64,000 bases of DNA from contig CM055823.1 of NCBI GenBank assembly GCA_029582265.1, positions 6,386,001 through 6,450,000 on the forward strand, read 5' to 3'. The position numbers and the translations under genes are program-made. Numbering within the stretch: the first letter of the stretch is position 1; every line of letters starts with the position of its first letter. The DNA comes from Zoroaster sp. YZ-2022. Its lineage: Eukaryota; Echinodermata; Asteroidea; Forcipulatida; Zoroasteridae. The notes under the pieces are model-generated. The model saw only the letters and a program-made list of their open reading frames with translations, was not told where the DNA came from and did not search any database. Below are positions 1-13,300 of this stretch, piece after piece.

Positions 1-537
1 TAATGTTTGCACTGAATTTTCTCTTTTTTTACCTGTCTTCGTTGCCTGAACCGACATGTCCGAGGAAATGCAGGATGGTAACTTCTTAACTGCCTCTTCT
101 TGGAGTTGGAGAAACTATTTTTTCAGAACATCGATTGCGCAGCAGAACATCAATTGCGCAAGGAAAAATGTATGGTCAGAACATCGATTGCGCGGCAGAA
201 CATCAATTGCGCGGCAGAACATCAATTGCGCAAGGGAGACAGAACTTTACTTACAGTACGGGCGATCTAAAGGGGCCTTGTTCTGCCGTGCAATCGATGT
301 TCTGACCCCCAAGGTCACTGAAGGTGACAAGGTCATCGTTTGATGAACGGCATGAAAAGTTTGTACACAAATTGGCCGTTGCTCTGAGAAATGTCAGGGA
401 AATTCTCCTATTTTAGACATCTTTCAGCAAAAATCGTTTCTCCAAGAGGCAGTTAATGTTAAGAAGTTTCAGTGCCTGTATTTCCTCAGTTCAGGCAACG
501 ACGAAGACAGATAATAAGAGAATATTCAGTGCAAAAC
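1..537. mobile_element. Palindromic MITE-like repeat, left edge possibly cut by the window
   Basis: The left arm (tgcactgaat, gtcttcgttgcctgaa, gaggaaatgcagg, ttaactgcctctt) reappears reverse-complemented at 430-535. The centre (117-310) holds several copies of AGAACATCRATTGCGC. No coding potential is seen. Confidence 0.7.
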
Positions 538-735
538 TTTACAGGTATAAGAAACGGGAAGAACTCTTGGTCAGGACCCTATAGGAAGTGTACTTTCCAC
601 TGTAGATTGGTACTATCAGGGCTACCCAGATACCTGACAAAACTCATTACCTGATTCCATTTTTTGGTTCCAGTTTACCCGTAAACAATTTTTTAATATT
701 CTGACTCGAGGCTTTGCATGGTGGAGATAAATATT

Positions 736-1196
736 GGAAAGAATGTCGTATCCGGCCGCCACTTTTTAAGGGCTTTTTTGGAATTTTTTGGCAACCACTA
801 ACCAGTTAAAAAATTATTCTATCGATTTTTGGTGGTACAGAAAGCGAAAACTATCTTTAAAATCCACTTTTATGATGGTTTTCCGACTTCATTTCCCTTC
901 TAAAAAAAATCTTCCCCTTCAGAAAATAGAAGGATCCTATTATAGTTGCCACTGCGCATGTACAATGACTGTGTTGGTCACTAACGGGGGAGTTGACAAG
1001 ATCAGACTGACATGTCTGAGGAAGTCATCGTATGTCAAAAATGCCCAATTTTTTATGAAATAAATATCCTGGAATAATTTGTATATAAAAAGTATATGTC
1101 CATCATCCATATGTTCTCCACCTTACTAGGAAGGTAAGATTACATTATTGGTTATATTGAATGAGAAAAAATGGCGGTCGGATACGACATTCTACC
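736..1196 (+). mobile_element. MITE family A (GAATGTCGTATCC termini), copy 1
   Basis: Starts GGAAAGAATGTCGTATCCGG and ends in the inverted sequence GTCGGATACGACATTCTACC. The interior matches four other copies in the window. It ends 78 bases upstream of the first visible CNDP2 exon. Confidence 0.85.
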
Positions 1197-1274
1197 CATT
1201 TCCAATTTTGGGTATCTGGTTCCTGAAATAACTGAAAATGCCTGGCCTTGTTTCGTTGTCTTATATTGATATAG

Positions 1275-1398
1275 CTACATCGATGATAACCAAGATCACT
1301 ATGTCCAGAGACTGGCTGCTGCCGTAGCCATACAGAGTGTGTCCGCATGGCCGGAGAAGAGGTCCGAGATAAAGCAGATGATTGAAGTAGTCGCACAG
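1275..1398 (+). CDS. CNDP2: CNDP2 first visible coding exon
   Basis: The exon follows an acceptor ending ATAG. Its first base completes a split codon, then the reading runs [13 protein letters not shown] to [15 protein letters not shown] and ends in CAG before gtatag (phase 0). SVSAWPEKR is the N-terminal signature of carnosinase-type M20 peptidases. The incoming split codon must end in C, which constrains the missing first exon. Confidence 0.9.
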
Positions 1399-4300
1399 GT
1401 ATAGGCCTAAATGAAACCGGAACAATCTTTTCTTAAATTCAAGCCGGAACTTATTTGTCATTTCTCAAAAGTGACGGCACCTGAACAGGGTACAAATTAG
1501 CTGCAGTTAACTAGACCACTTTGGCCATGTCAGCTAGGATACTCAGGGGAAATTTCTCTCCTTTTGAATATCTCCATAAATACTCGGAGATGCCAACATT
1601 TACGATTTGGGCGTAATCTACTAAGTGGTATCTATATGATACACAGGTAAAACTTGTAGCTTTGCATGGTGAGGATGATAAGTAAGACTAATTGCGGTGA
1701 CACCATGTGGAATCTCAATTGAATAGTAATTACTAATTCAATTGAGATTCCACATGGTGTCACCGCAATTAGTCTTACTTATATGATACACAGTGATATA
1801 CAGTACACATAATTTTTAAATGTAAAGCCTCGAGTGTGAGGTTTGAAAAGGGGGGTAATTTGGGTATTTTCGTGTCCGAGGCGGATGCCCCGTGGCGAAT
1901 TACTCTTTTTCAATTTGGAATGTTGGCATCTCTGAATACTAATATTATACTAGGCACCTTTCCTCTCCACAGAATGCACCTAGATACTAATCTGGAATGC
2001 TACAAGTTTGACACTTTTTGACGGAATATCTCACCTTGCATAAAGAACACTAACCAAAATAGACTAATTCCATGGACTGATATACAAATAATGAATGTTT
2101 ATGAGTGCAATGGTGAGAATATTTTCATGAGTTGCAAGATGGAATTTTCCATTCAACAAGGCAAAGCCGAGTTGAATGGAACATTCCATCTTTCAATGAA
2201 TGAAAATATTCTCTCCATTGCACTCATAAACATTCATTATTTGTTGTATATACATCCAAGTAGATCTTTGTCATTTGATTGGAGGATAAAACTATAAGAA
2301 TAAACAAAATGCACAAGATTGTATTCTGGCATCCACTACTTTATTTTTCGGTTTGCTTGAATGGTTGTGTCTTGTCAAAAGAGGGCGTTTTGTACTGCTG
2401 TGTATATAACGCATGATGTGGTCTAGCGTGCAATAGATCAAATGGGATGGAACAAAAATGCACAGTTTATGATGTAGCCATGTAATGGTTTGATTAATGA
2501 ATGTCGCGTGACCTACAATCCTCCAATCAAATGACAAGGATCTACTTGGGTGTTGCATAATTCATATTGTAGCATAGATGGGCCGCAAATTTCTCATTTT
2601 AAAGTATTTGTAATCTTCCTATTAGGAAATTATTGATGTTCCGATGGAAAAAAAAGATTGCTGGTAAAATAGTGGTAAAACACAGGTGACAAATCTTGAA
2701 TATTAAAATTGGGAATTATGATTGACCCCTTTAGGGAGGAGGGCCAAAGTCATGGTACAGCCAAGCCTTTGAGAAGCCCGGCCAGGCCCAGGCTTTTCCC
2801 CTGCCTACTGGCCTATATAATGAGCTCTGCTTGCCTGGGCTAGGCCCTCCAGAAGCCCAGGTTATGCTGATTGGCAGGTACTGTATTGTTACAGGATTAG
2901 AACTCACAAAAAGACAATTAGGAGGCCAGGTAGCCCGGGCCTGGCTGGGCTTCTCAAAGGCTTGGCTGTACCATGACTTTGGCCCTACTCTTAGTTTACT
3001 TGATTCAGGGATACATGGTTCGTGAATGTACCTCAATTTTTTCCAGCATCTTTTGTTGTTCTTGATGTAGGAGCTTCGTAAGCCCTCGATTGGAGCCACC
3101 ATCGAGCTGGTCGATGTCGGAATGCAAGAGACGGAAGATGGGCAGGTCATCCCACTGCCGCCCGTCCTCCTGGGTTACCTTGGTAACGACCCCAATAAGA
3201 AAACGGTCTGCATCTACGGTCATCTTGATGTGCAACCTGCTAAGAAGGTCTGTCGTAGTACCCAGTAGTCACGATTTAAAGAGAATAAGCATGCTCATAA
3301 CGGCAGATATCCCAGCATTATACCAATGTTGTATTTTCCCTTTAACCCCGACTCCCTAGGCCCACTTGCTTACACATAACCTGAATCCTCCAAAATCCTT
3401 CAGTAGTAAAGCAAGCACATGACATGTATGCACACATGTGTTTCTAATCTGTGATACATGTACATGGCCAGGGACCCTCCCTGCATGCATGGAGCAATAA
3501 ACAGTGTCCACTGACCCAAACAATGACCTTGCAGTCACTACAACAAACATGGATGTACATGTACCATGGAAAGGCAAGTATGCCTAATAACCTCAATTCT
3601 CCAAAATCCTTCACTTTAGCAAAGAACATGTAGCATGTAACCTCAATCCTTCAAAATCCTTCACTTCAGGATTTGGAGGATTTGGGAAAGTTAAGGTTTA
3701 ATAAGGCTATTCAAACTTAAAATTCGAAATTTTCTCAATTTCTCTACACCCTAGTGAATATCTTCTGATTGCTATCTCATTTCTAGGAGGATGGCTGGGA
3801 CACGGACCCCTTCGTTTTAACTGAAATTGATGGTAAGATGTTTGGACGAGGGTCAACTGACGACAAAGGACCTGTACTAGCCTGGGTCAACGTCATTGAG
3901 GCTTACAAGGCACTGGGACAAGACATTCCTATCAACATCAAGGTATGAGGGTTAGGGTGAGGGTAAGATGTTTTGATGAGGGTCATCTGACAACAAAGGA
4001 CCTGTACTAGCCTGGGTCAATGTCATCGAGGCTTACAAGGCACTGGGATGAGACATTCCTATCAACATTAAGGTATGAGGGTTATGGTGAGGGTAAGATG
4101 TTTGGATGAGGGTCATCTGACAACAAAGGACCTGTACTAGCTTGGGTCAATGTCATCGAGGCTTACAAGGCACTGGGATGAGACATTCCTATCAACATCA
4201 AGGTATGAGGGTTAGGGTGAGGGTAAGATGTTTGGATGAGGGTCATCTGACAACAAAGGACCTGTACTAGCCTGGGTCAATGTCATCGAGGCTTACAAGG

Positions 4301-7300
4301 CACTGGGATGAGACATTCCTATCAACATCAAGGTATGAGGGTTATGGTGAGGGTAAGATGTTTGGATGAGGGTCATCTGACAACAAAGGACCTGTACTAG
4401 CTTGGGTCAATGTCATCGAGGCTTACAAGGCACTGGGATGAGACATTCCTATCAACATCAAGGTATGAGGGTTAGGGTGAGGGTAAGATGTTTGGATGAG
4501 GGTCATCTGACAACAAAAGACCTGTACTAGTCTGGGTCAATGTCAGAGGAATATATAAGGCACTAGGATAAGTTATTCCTATGAATATCAAGGTATGAGG
4601 GTAAGGGTGAGGATCATCCAACAACCTGTACTAGCCTCGGTCAGTGTCAGAGAGGCATATATAAGGCACTAGGATGAGACATTCCTATGAATATCAAGGT
4701 ATGAGGGTAAGGGTGAGAGGAAGATGTTTGGATGAGGATTATCTGACAAAGGACCTGTACTAGCCTGGGTCAATGTCATCGAGGCTTACAAGGCACTGAG
4801 ATGAGACATTCCTATCAACATCAAGGTATGAGGGTTAGGGTGAGGGTAAGATGTTTGGATGAGGGTTATCTGACAACAAAGGACCTGTACTAGCCTGGGT
4901 CTACGTCATAGAGGCTTACAAGGCACTGGGACGAGACATTCCCATCAACATCAAGGTATGAGGGTAAGATGTACAGATGAAGCTCAACTAAGGACATGTG
5001 CTGGCATGGGTTAACGCATACTAGGTTACAAGGCACTACGACAAGAATTTTGTAATGAGGTGTGCGTGTTAGGGTTACATTAGGGTGAGGGAAAATATTT
5101 GGACTAGGATCAACTGACAACAGAGGAAGGCCCAAGGATCTTGTGCTGGACTGGGTTAAGCCATGTTAGCTTACAAAACTTCATTTAGGTGTGATGGTTA
5201 GGGTTGGTTAGGATAAGGGTTGGGGATAAAGGTGATGGGGGATGGTGAGGGTTAGGGTTAGCGTGAGGGTAAGATTTTGGACAAGGGTGATCTGATGACA
5301 ATGGACCTGGACAATGTACAGTCCTGTGTTCAAGTCTAACAAAGAAGTGAGTGAAGTGAGTTTCCTCAAAATGAGGCTTTGCAAAAACAACAATTCTGAA
5401 GCAAGCTTGAACGGTTTCGAGATGAATTCATTATGGTACAATTTTTGTTTAACCATGAAACATTTTTCTCACAATATTTCTTGGTGGAGTATCATGATAG
5501 TTCTTGCCGTCTGGAAGGGAAAAAAAGTAATTTTCTGATTACATGTATAAAAAAGGAAACTGCTCATTTTATTATTTTTATATAATTGTTTTTAAAAGTA
5601 TTTTCGTAATTTTTGGTAATTTTCTTTTTCATCAAAACAATGCTATTTTACTTGAGAAAGGATGAACAAATGCTTTAAAATGGCTAGCACCTCGGTCTCC
5701 CTTTAATCTAGAGGACAAAGCCCCCTGAACCTCCTGGATGTTTAATTTTGGAGGATTTACAGACTCTCCACATCCACACAAACAAGAAACTAGAGGTTTG
5801 AACACAATACAGGCTACTTCTTTCTTTCCTTGGTGGCTACTTCATTTCTTTCAAGGAAATTTTGAGGCAATATAGAGATTTGTAAAAAAAATCCTGAGAA
5901 ATCACAGGCTTGGACACATTTGTCAAAATAGTCGTGAGAAGAATGTTTTTACATTTAATGTCTAAAAATTAATCTATGGTGTGTCCCATCATAAATTAAT
6001 GTTGGCACTATTTTGCCAAAGTCAAACACTGTTAACCCTTTCACTACCATTGGTGACAGTCCACAACACACATACCCCCTGTTGCTTTACCATTGGCAAC
6101 TTTAGTCAACCAAGGTCACCACACACGTCACAGCACTTAATTGGGAGTATCATGACCAGCTTTAAAACAGCTGTATTTTTTTTCCCATCTTCACAGTCCA
6201 TACCCATGCTATATATATATGGTTGGAAAGACTGATTCCTTATCTTTCTAATAGTATAGCCCAACCTACATGTTGCTGTTATAGAAATCGGACATAATAC
6301 AAGTCAATCCTTTCAATGGCCATTTGTGCTGTGGAATGCCATACACTTGTGTACAAAATGCTCTCTGTGTTTGTGAAACAAAGTCAGGGGAATTAAAATA
6401 AATAACTCGATCATTTTATATGCAATGCCAATGATTTTGGTATCATATGAAAGGGAATTTCATAAGCAACAATCATGTCATTGAATGTATCTTTCTCTAA
6501 CAAATTCTTCATGAAGAAAAACGAGTTTAGAAAAAGTGCGTGTAAATGGATGCATACTGTTGTGCAATAATGTGTGAATTCATGCATGACTGGGTAAACA
6601 ATTAGGAAACCAGTGGGACATCCTGTTGAAACAAATCGGTAATGCAAGGGTTAACGATTAGCTTCGGACAACAATGTTTTGAAATATTTCATTTCAAACT
6701 ATTTGTTTTCTATTTTAAAAAGAAATTATCAATGTTCCATTGAAACACCAATGCCTGGGATTAGTGGTAATTTTCAACTAGCCTGGCACTTTTCTATCTC
6801 CTATTCTGTTTTCAGTTCTGCTTTGAAGGGATGGAAGAATCAGGCTCCGAAGGACTGGATGACTTGATAGAATCCAGGAAGGACACATTTTTCAAGGTAC
6901 AAATTTCAGATCTGTATGAGTTGTGCGGCTCGGAATCAGAGTCGCGCGAGTCCGATTTGAGTCACATTTTGACCGACTCGGACTTGATCAGGGCTTGCGC
7001 AATCGGTTGTCCAAACGTCCCAAGACAACCAAAAACTTACCCTTTTGCAAGCCTGGCGGGCATACACTTTTTTCTGTAAACAACTCTTTTACCCTCATTA
7101 ACCCTTTCCTTACCATAGGCGACTTTAGTCGACTGCACTCATACCCCCTCTTCCTTACCATAGGCGACTTTAGTCGACCAAGCTTTCACACAAATAAGCA
7201 CTCAAGCCTGAGCACAAAGGCCATTTGTTATAAAGCTGTAGTTTTGTCCATGTTCACCCTCCATACCCAAGCTTACAATGGTTGGAAAGAGCAAGATCGG

Positions 7301-10300
7301 ATCTTTCCATTGATGGTGAAATAAAATAAGGTTGCTATTATGCAATCCCTTCAAACTGGAGTGGAAAGATCCGAAATGCCGAACACCTACGGAGCGCCAT
7401 GTGTTTGTGTACAAAAAAGTGTTTGAGTTTACAGATCACACTGAGGAAACAAAGACCGAGAACTTGGACATTTATTGACCGATCTTAATGTTTTTGGATT
7501 TTATGAAAGGGAATTCAATAAGTAAGATATTTTTTATTATTTATTTTGCTGTAAAACGATATCTTCAAGGTGATAATAGAGTTTGTAAAATTGGCCTTTG
7601 AACACAAGCTTTCTGTTGTGTAAGAATGTGTGCTTCACGCTTGAGTGGTCAAACAATGCGGTCACTAGCGGTTGTTTATGTCAAAACAATTCAGTACTGA
7701 GAGGGTTAAAGGGGGATATATCGTCACTATCAGAGCAGGCTTGCAGCAGATGAACCCAGTGACGGAAAATAGTACCCTACGAGCTCAAGTACGCACTGGC
7801 CTAGATCCAATTACCACGACTGCATACTGCATTTAAGTATAAATAAGCTAATGAGTGCATGAACCTGTAGTTATGATATTGTACACAGTACATGTACATA
7901 ATATATGTACATTACTTATGCAGCAGTCATGGTAATGGGATCTGGCGTGCCCTGTTATCTAGGCAAGCGTGTGTTCCTGGGGTATTATTTTCAGTCATAG
8001 GGTTCATCCGAGTTCATCAAAAACTATCAGTTCGGGATTCATTGTCAATCCGCAAGCCTGCTCTGATCGTGACGATATACCGCCTTTAAAAACGGCAAAA
8101 TTAAAAAAGTGCGGCGATGAACAAATTGCGATGTCGATGGTGAGAGGCGGCATGCACACAGTATCATCCAATATTCCCACCTTAAGGCTTCGCCGATGTA
8201 ATCCCTGCAGCAAGATCCCTTACGTAAGAAACTTCACCCATCCTGCAAGATAATCAGAGCACACTGGCTGAAACATCAAGTTGAAAGGACAATATTGTTA
8301 TGATCGGAGCAGACTTTCAACAGGGGTAGGGCATGGAATCAGTGTCCTAGTTTAAGATGAACACTGACTGAAAATTAACAGCTCAATATTGCAACATCAA
8401 TGGTAATATGACCGTATCATGTGGTGTATTATTTATAGTCACTGAATTTATTTAAACACTTATTCCATGCCCTATTGATTGGGACGATGTTTCTTCTTTA
8501 ACCCTACCCCCCCCCCCCTTAGGTATTCTGGCTAGGAACCTTCCTGAATCCTCCAAAATCCATCAGTGCACTTTTGGAAACATGCCCTTATCTTCAAAAT
8601 GCACCATGCATTTTCGTTGATCTTTCATATTCAGCACTTATGGCCTGTACTTCTTGCCAGGTAGTAATTTTGCCCCATTTGAAGAGGTGAAAGTACCAGT
8701 TTCCAACAGTGCTGAATTTTTCCAAAAAAGTGCCCCTTGGAGGATTTTGGAGGATTTGGGGTGGTTAGGGTTAACACACAGGTTCTTCTCAGAACAGCAC
8801 AACTCAGGAGAGATTACTACATGATGTTACCACAAACCTACTCCAATTAATAATTCTATACCTTACCATAAATATTTTGTTCTTGCAGGATGTTGACTAT
8901 GTATGCATTTCAGACAACTACTGGCTCGGCAAGAATAAGCCGTGCATCACCTACGGATTGCGGTAAGTTTGAGACTTGCATAGAAATGACTGAAATCGAA
9001 CTCAAATTTCGGATCACGGCATTGAACCATTTCAAATTTGTAATACATTTCACATTTTCTACAAGATGACATCCTGTCAGATGGAAACATTTCTCAGGAA
9101 GTTTTGGAAAATTATTTTCCAAAAAGAGATTATTACATGGTGTACCCGAAAGAACTCAAAGAACTCCACCATGCAAAGCCTCAAATCCTAACATTTCAGA
9201 TTATAATTAAGTAATTTTTGTAATTGGGTAACTTTCAAATGGTACAGATTCCCCTGAAGGGACAGTACGACATTGGGCTGGCCAGTAATTTCTCAGGATT
9301 TTCCGTTTTTACAAATCTCCATTTGACTAAAGGTTTTCTTGAAAGAAGAGAAGTAGCCACCAAGGAAAGAAAGAAGTAGCCTGTATTGTGGCGAAATCTC
9401 TCGTTTCTTGTGTGTGGGGGGGGTGTGGAGGGTCTGTAAATCCTCCAGAGTTAAACATCCAGGAGGTTCAGGGGGCTTTGTCTTCGAGATCAAAAGGCCT
9501 GGTACCCATTTTCCAGGATTTTTTTTACTTTTGTCAAATCATTCATTTCAATCTAGTTTTTAAGAAATATAAAATTAATCTGTGAAAGATTCATCACAGT
9601 GCTCATGTTTTTGAGAAAACAATATTTTTATGTTTTACAAAATGTTACAATGCAGCAACTTGCATTTAACATAACAATTCCTTTTTACTCTTGGATGAAA
9701 CCACGGGTAGAATGTCGTATGCGACTGCCACTTTTTCTCATTCAATATAACCAATAAAGTAATCTTACCTACCTAGTAAGGTGGAGAACATATTTCATTT
9801 CACTTCATTTATTGATTTCACAGGTAGAAAAACAAAAACACAAATTTACATTAAATTAACAAAAACAAAGGCAGCACCCCTGTAGGATTACAAAAAAGTA
9901 AACTAAATTACTGTCGAGTTGATCTCCTGATGGCTACCACTTAGGAAGTAAACAAATATTGAATCACACAAAGAACGATAAACAACATGGCTATAGGCAC
10001 ACTTTGAGATATAAAAACAATACTAAAATAAAAATATAAAAACTTAATACTACAGTTTGAGTTAGGGCATCTCCTACGGATGATGATGGACATATACTTC
10101 AAATTGATGGACATATTCCAAGATACTTATTTCATGAAAAATCAGGCATTTTTGGTAGACGATGACTTCCTCAGTCATGTCAGTTTGATCAACACAGTCA
10201 TTGTACATGCGTAGTGGCAACTATAATAGGATCCTTCTATTTTCTGAAGGGGAGGATTTTTTTAGAAGGGAAATAAAGTCTGAAAACCATAATAAAAGTG

Positions 10301-13300
10301 GATTTTAAAGATAGTTTTCGCTTTCCAATTTTTTAATTGGTTAGTGGTTGCAAAAAAATTCCCCAAAAACCCTTAAAAAGTGGCGGTCGGATACGACATT
10401 CTTTCTCGAAACCACTCCAGATGAGATAATCGATAGATGAACCAACTTAACACCAAATCATGCTTTTAGCTAAATTAATCTTGTACCTCCAAGCAACAGA
10501 GGCCCTTATTAGCTCCTTAATTAAGGATCTATGAAATAGACCGTTTTAACAGTGTCAACAATTAAGTATGCCTATTGGAGAATATCGTAACAGCGCCTCA
10601 TACTCTGAACTTGGGGGCCAACCACCAGTCATGAAATGCCCATAATAAAAGAAAAGATTTACTAGCTAAAAAAAAAAATAATGACAGAAACCAACTATAA
10701 TAATTTTATAAGGAAACAGATTTTATGGTATCTCAAGAAATAAAATAGTGTAACGGTGCCCCGTACTCTGAACTTGGGGGCCAACCACCAGTCATGAAAT
10801 GCCCATAATAAAAGAAAGATTTACTAGCTCCAAAAATAAATGACAGAAACCAACTATAATAATTTTATAAGGAAACAGATTTTATGGTATCTCAAGAAAT
10901 AAAATAGTGTAACGGTGCCCTGTACTCTGAACTTAGGGGCCGACCGCCAGTCATGAAATGCCCATAAAAGAAGAAAGATTTACTAGCTCAACAAAATAAT
11001 GACAGAAACCAACTAAAATAATTTTATAAGGAAACAGATTTTATGGTATCTCAAGAAATAAAATAGGTTCAACAAAATATTCTGCCTCTCACTACAAGTT
11101 ACATTGTAGGCGCCCAGGGGAAAGCAATTTGTCAGTCAACTATAGACTGTTATAAATTCATGTTATGGGGATAGGCATGGTAAATATCAACACAAGGTAA
11201 GTAATAAAATAAAAGTGTACTTACACAGCACAGTACAGATGAGTTGATGGATGGTGTAATCTAGAATAAGACAAAATACTCCCCTAATAAAATAAATAAT
11301 TCCAAAATGGGGCACCTGGCGCTTGGCTAACTTGAGCTATTTTACTAGAGACAAAATGCCAGCACCATACACCACCGCTCCCAATCGTAGAGTCCACACT
11401 GGACCATGCTGCCAATAGTTTTTATGAAAAGTGGCTGGAGTCTAAAGGGAAAATTCCACTGGGGGTACTATTGTAAATAAATTCAGACCATGCTAAATTT
11501 GAAAAGAAGTTATATAATACTCTCCACTGGACTAACTAGCTGGGCCAATCACAAAGGCCACATTGAAGTAATTCATGAACTAATTCATTGTGGTCCAACA
11601 CAGCATGTAAAAAGAAAACTAAGTCAACCTGACTAGGGGTGACCAACAGAGGGCTCCACTAATAATTTCAAATCTTAAAGGAACAAACTAACCAAAAAAA
11701 TGATAGGTCAAAAACTTTGTTACAATATATTTGCCCTTTGTCCATTTTTTCTGCGTCCATTTGTACAATTTAAAAAAAAAAAAAATTCTATAATTTAGGG
11801 GGGTGCTCCTCCCATTCCTCCTTATTAACATAAAATCTGTGACGTATACCTGGGAGATTTTAGCACTAGCCCGTGTTTACGTGCCACTCTGTGTCGTGAA
11901 GTTTCACGAAGTTTTTAATGTCAACAGTCTTCACTTTATATCCTCTTCACTGTGCAAAGCTACAAGTTTTACTTAAGTACATGGTTGTTACATAAGTCGT
12001 GTATATACACATGTTGCTAGCAGTTCATGACTGTTTTATTACCCCGTGGCAACAATGATGGCCAACAATAATGGATAAAAAAGGCATGCCAGCAAACGAT
12101 GAAAACCTTTGTTTCTAAGGGGGAACCTAGTTGGAAGTGATTGTGTATTATGTACAGCACATGTGACGACTCGACACACTCATGGTTAGACTGGTACCCG
12201 TATCGCCTCTGGGCACCAGACCATGTCACCTAGCATAAGGCTCCTAATTGCCCAGGTGTACGTCACAAACAGCACCACCTCGTGTCATGCAAAATTTTAA
12301 ACATTTTATTTTATTAAATTTAATTAAAATTTAAAAATCCACTCAAGACACAATACAAACTTAAAATTGTTTTTTATTCATATCAGCTGATAAAATAATA
12401 ACAAATAAATTAAGACTAAAACGCACTTCATAGATCCTGGAACTCTTTACCTACCTCTGTTGTGGATGTTCCATCTGGTCAGTCCTTCAAATCCAATGTT
12501 CATCATCATCTGATTAATCTGCCACCTGCCCAGAATAAGTGACCTTTAGCTTGGGCATCCGTCATGCTTCTTGTTCTCTTGGGCGGTGTTTAAAAATTTT
12601 AAAACAAATAAATAAATAAATAAAACTATCTGGTAATAACCAATATGTGACCTATTACAACAAAACAAGCGCAAAGTCGCACTATACCATTTCACAGTAC
12701 AGCGGGAAAAGTGAAAAATCGGCGGGGAGGTCTATTTTTTGTTTGTTATTATATTTGCAATTTGTAAATCTCCTTATATTGAATTCCAAATTTTCAGTTC
12801 GATCAGACAATTAAGAACCTCAATTTCAGGTCAATTTCGTTGGTAGCTTGTATCGTGTTCGGACAAATAACTTGAAACAAAGACGGAAACAAAGCTGCAA
12901 ATCCCCCGGTGGTCTGGGGGAAATCGCTGCAACCCCAAGTGTTATATATCATTGGAAAGCTCTTGTTCTACTGAATCCAGAAATACCAATAACTCAATTG
13001 GTTAAATTTCCGACTTTAAGCTCATTTTGTGGTGACAGGTCACATATTGTAAAACTTTATGTAAAAAAACTTACCATTTATGTTTTTTGAGAAAACCACA
13101 CTTGTACTTTTCTTGTATATTTTCAGTGGTTTGTGCTATTTCTTTCTTGAAGTTGCGTGTGCTAGGAAAGATCTTCACTCGGGTGTCTATGGTGGCTCTG
13201 TGTGAGTATACATGTAGATGGTTTTATCATTTGAATATTTATTGAAAAGTTCAAAGCGGAACCCACTGCTATATAGGATTCTAGATGGCCAATCGTCATC

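Noticed and set aside
1..1274. First coding exon of CNDP2
   Set aside because: Several ATGs exist, but none with a donor leaving two bases of a codon ending in C and a family-like N-terminus; likely upstream of the window.
3342..3360. CCCTAAC motifs suggesting telomeric repeats
   Set aside because: They occur singly at the ends of TTAA-flanked MITEs, not in arrays.
3963..4980. Additional alternative exons of CNDP2
   Set aside because: Units lack acceptors and carry in-frame TGA stops.
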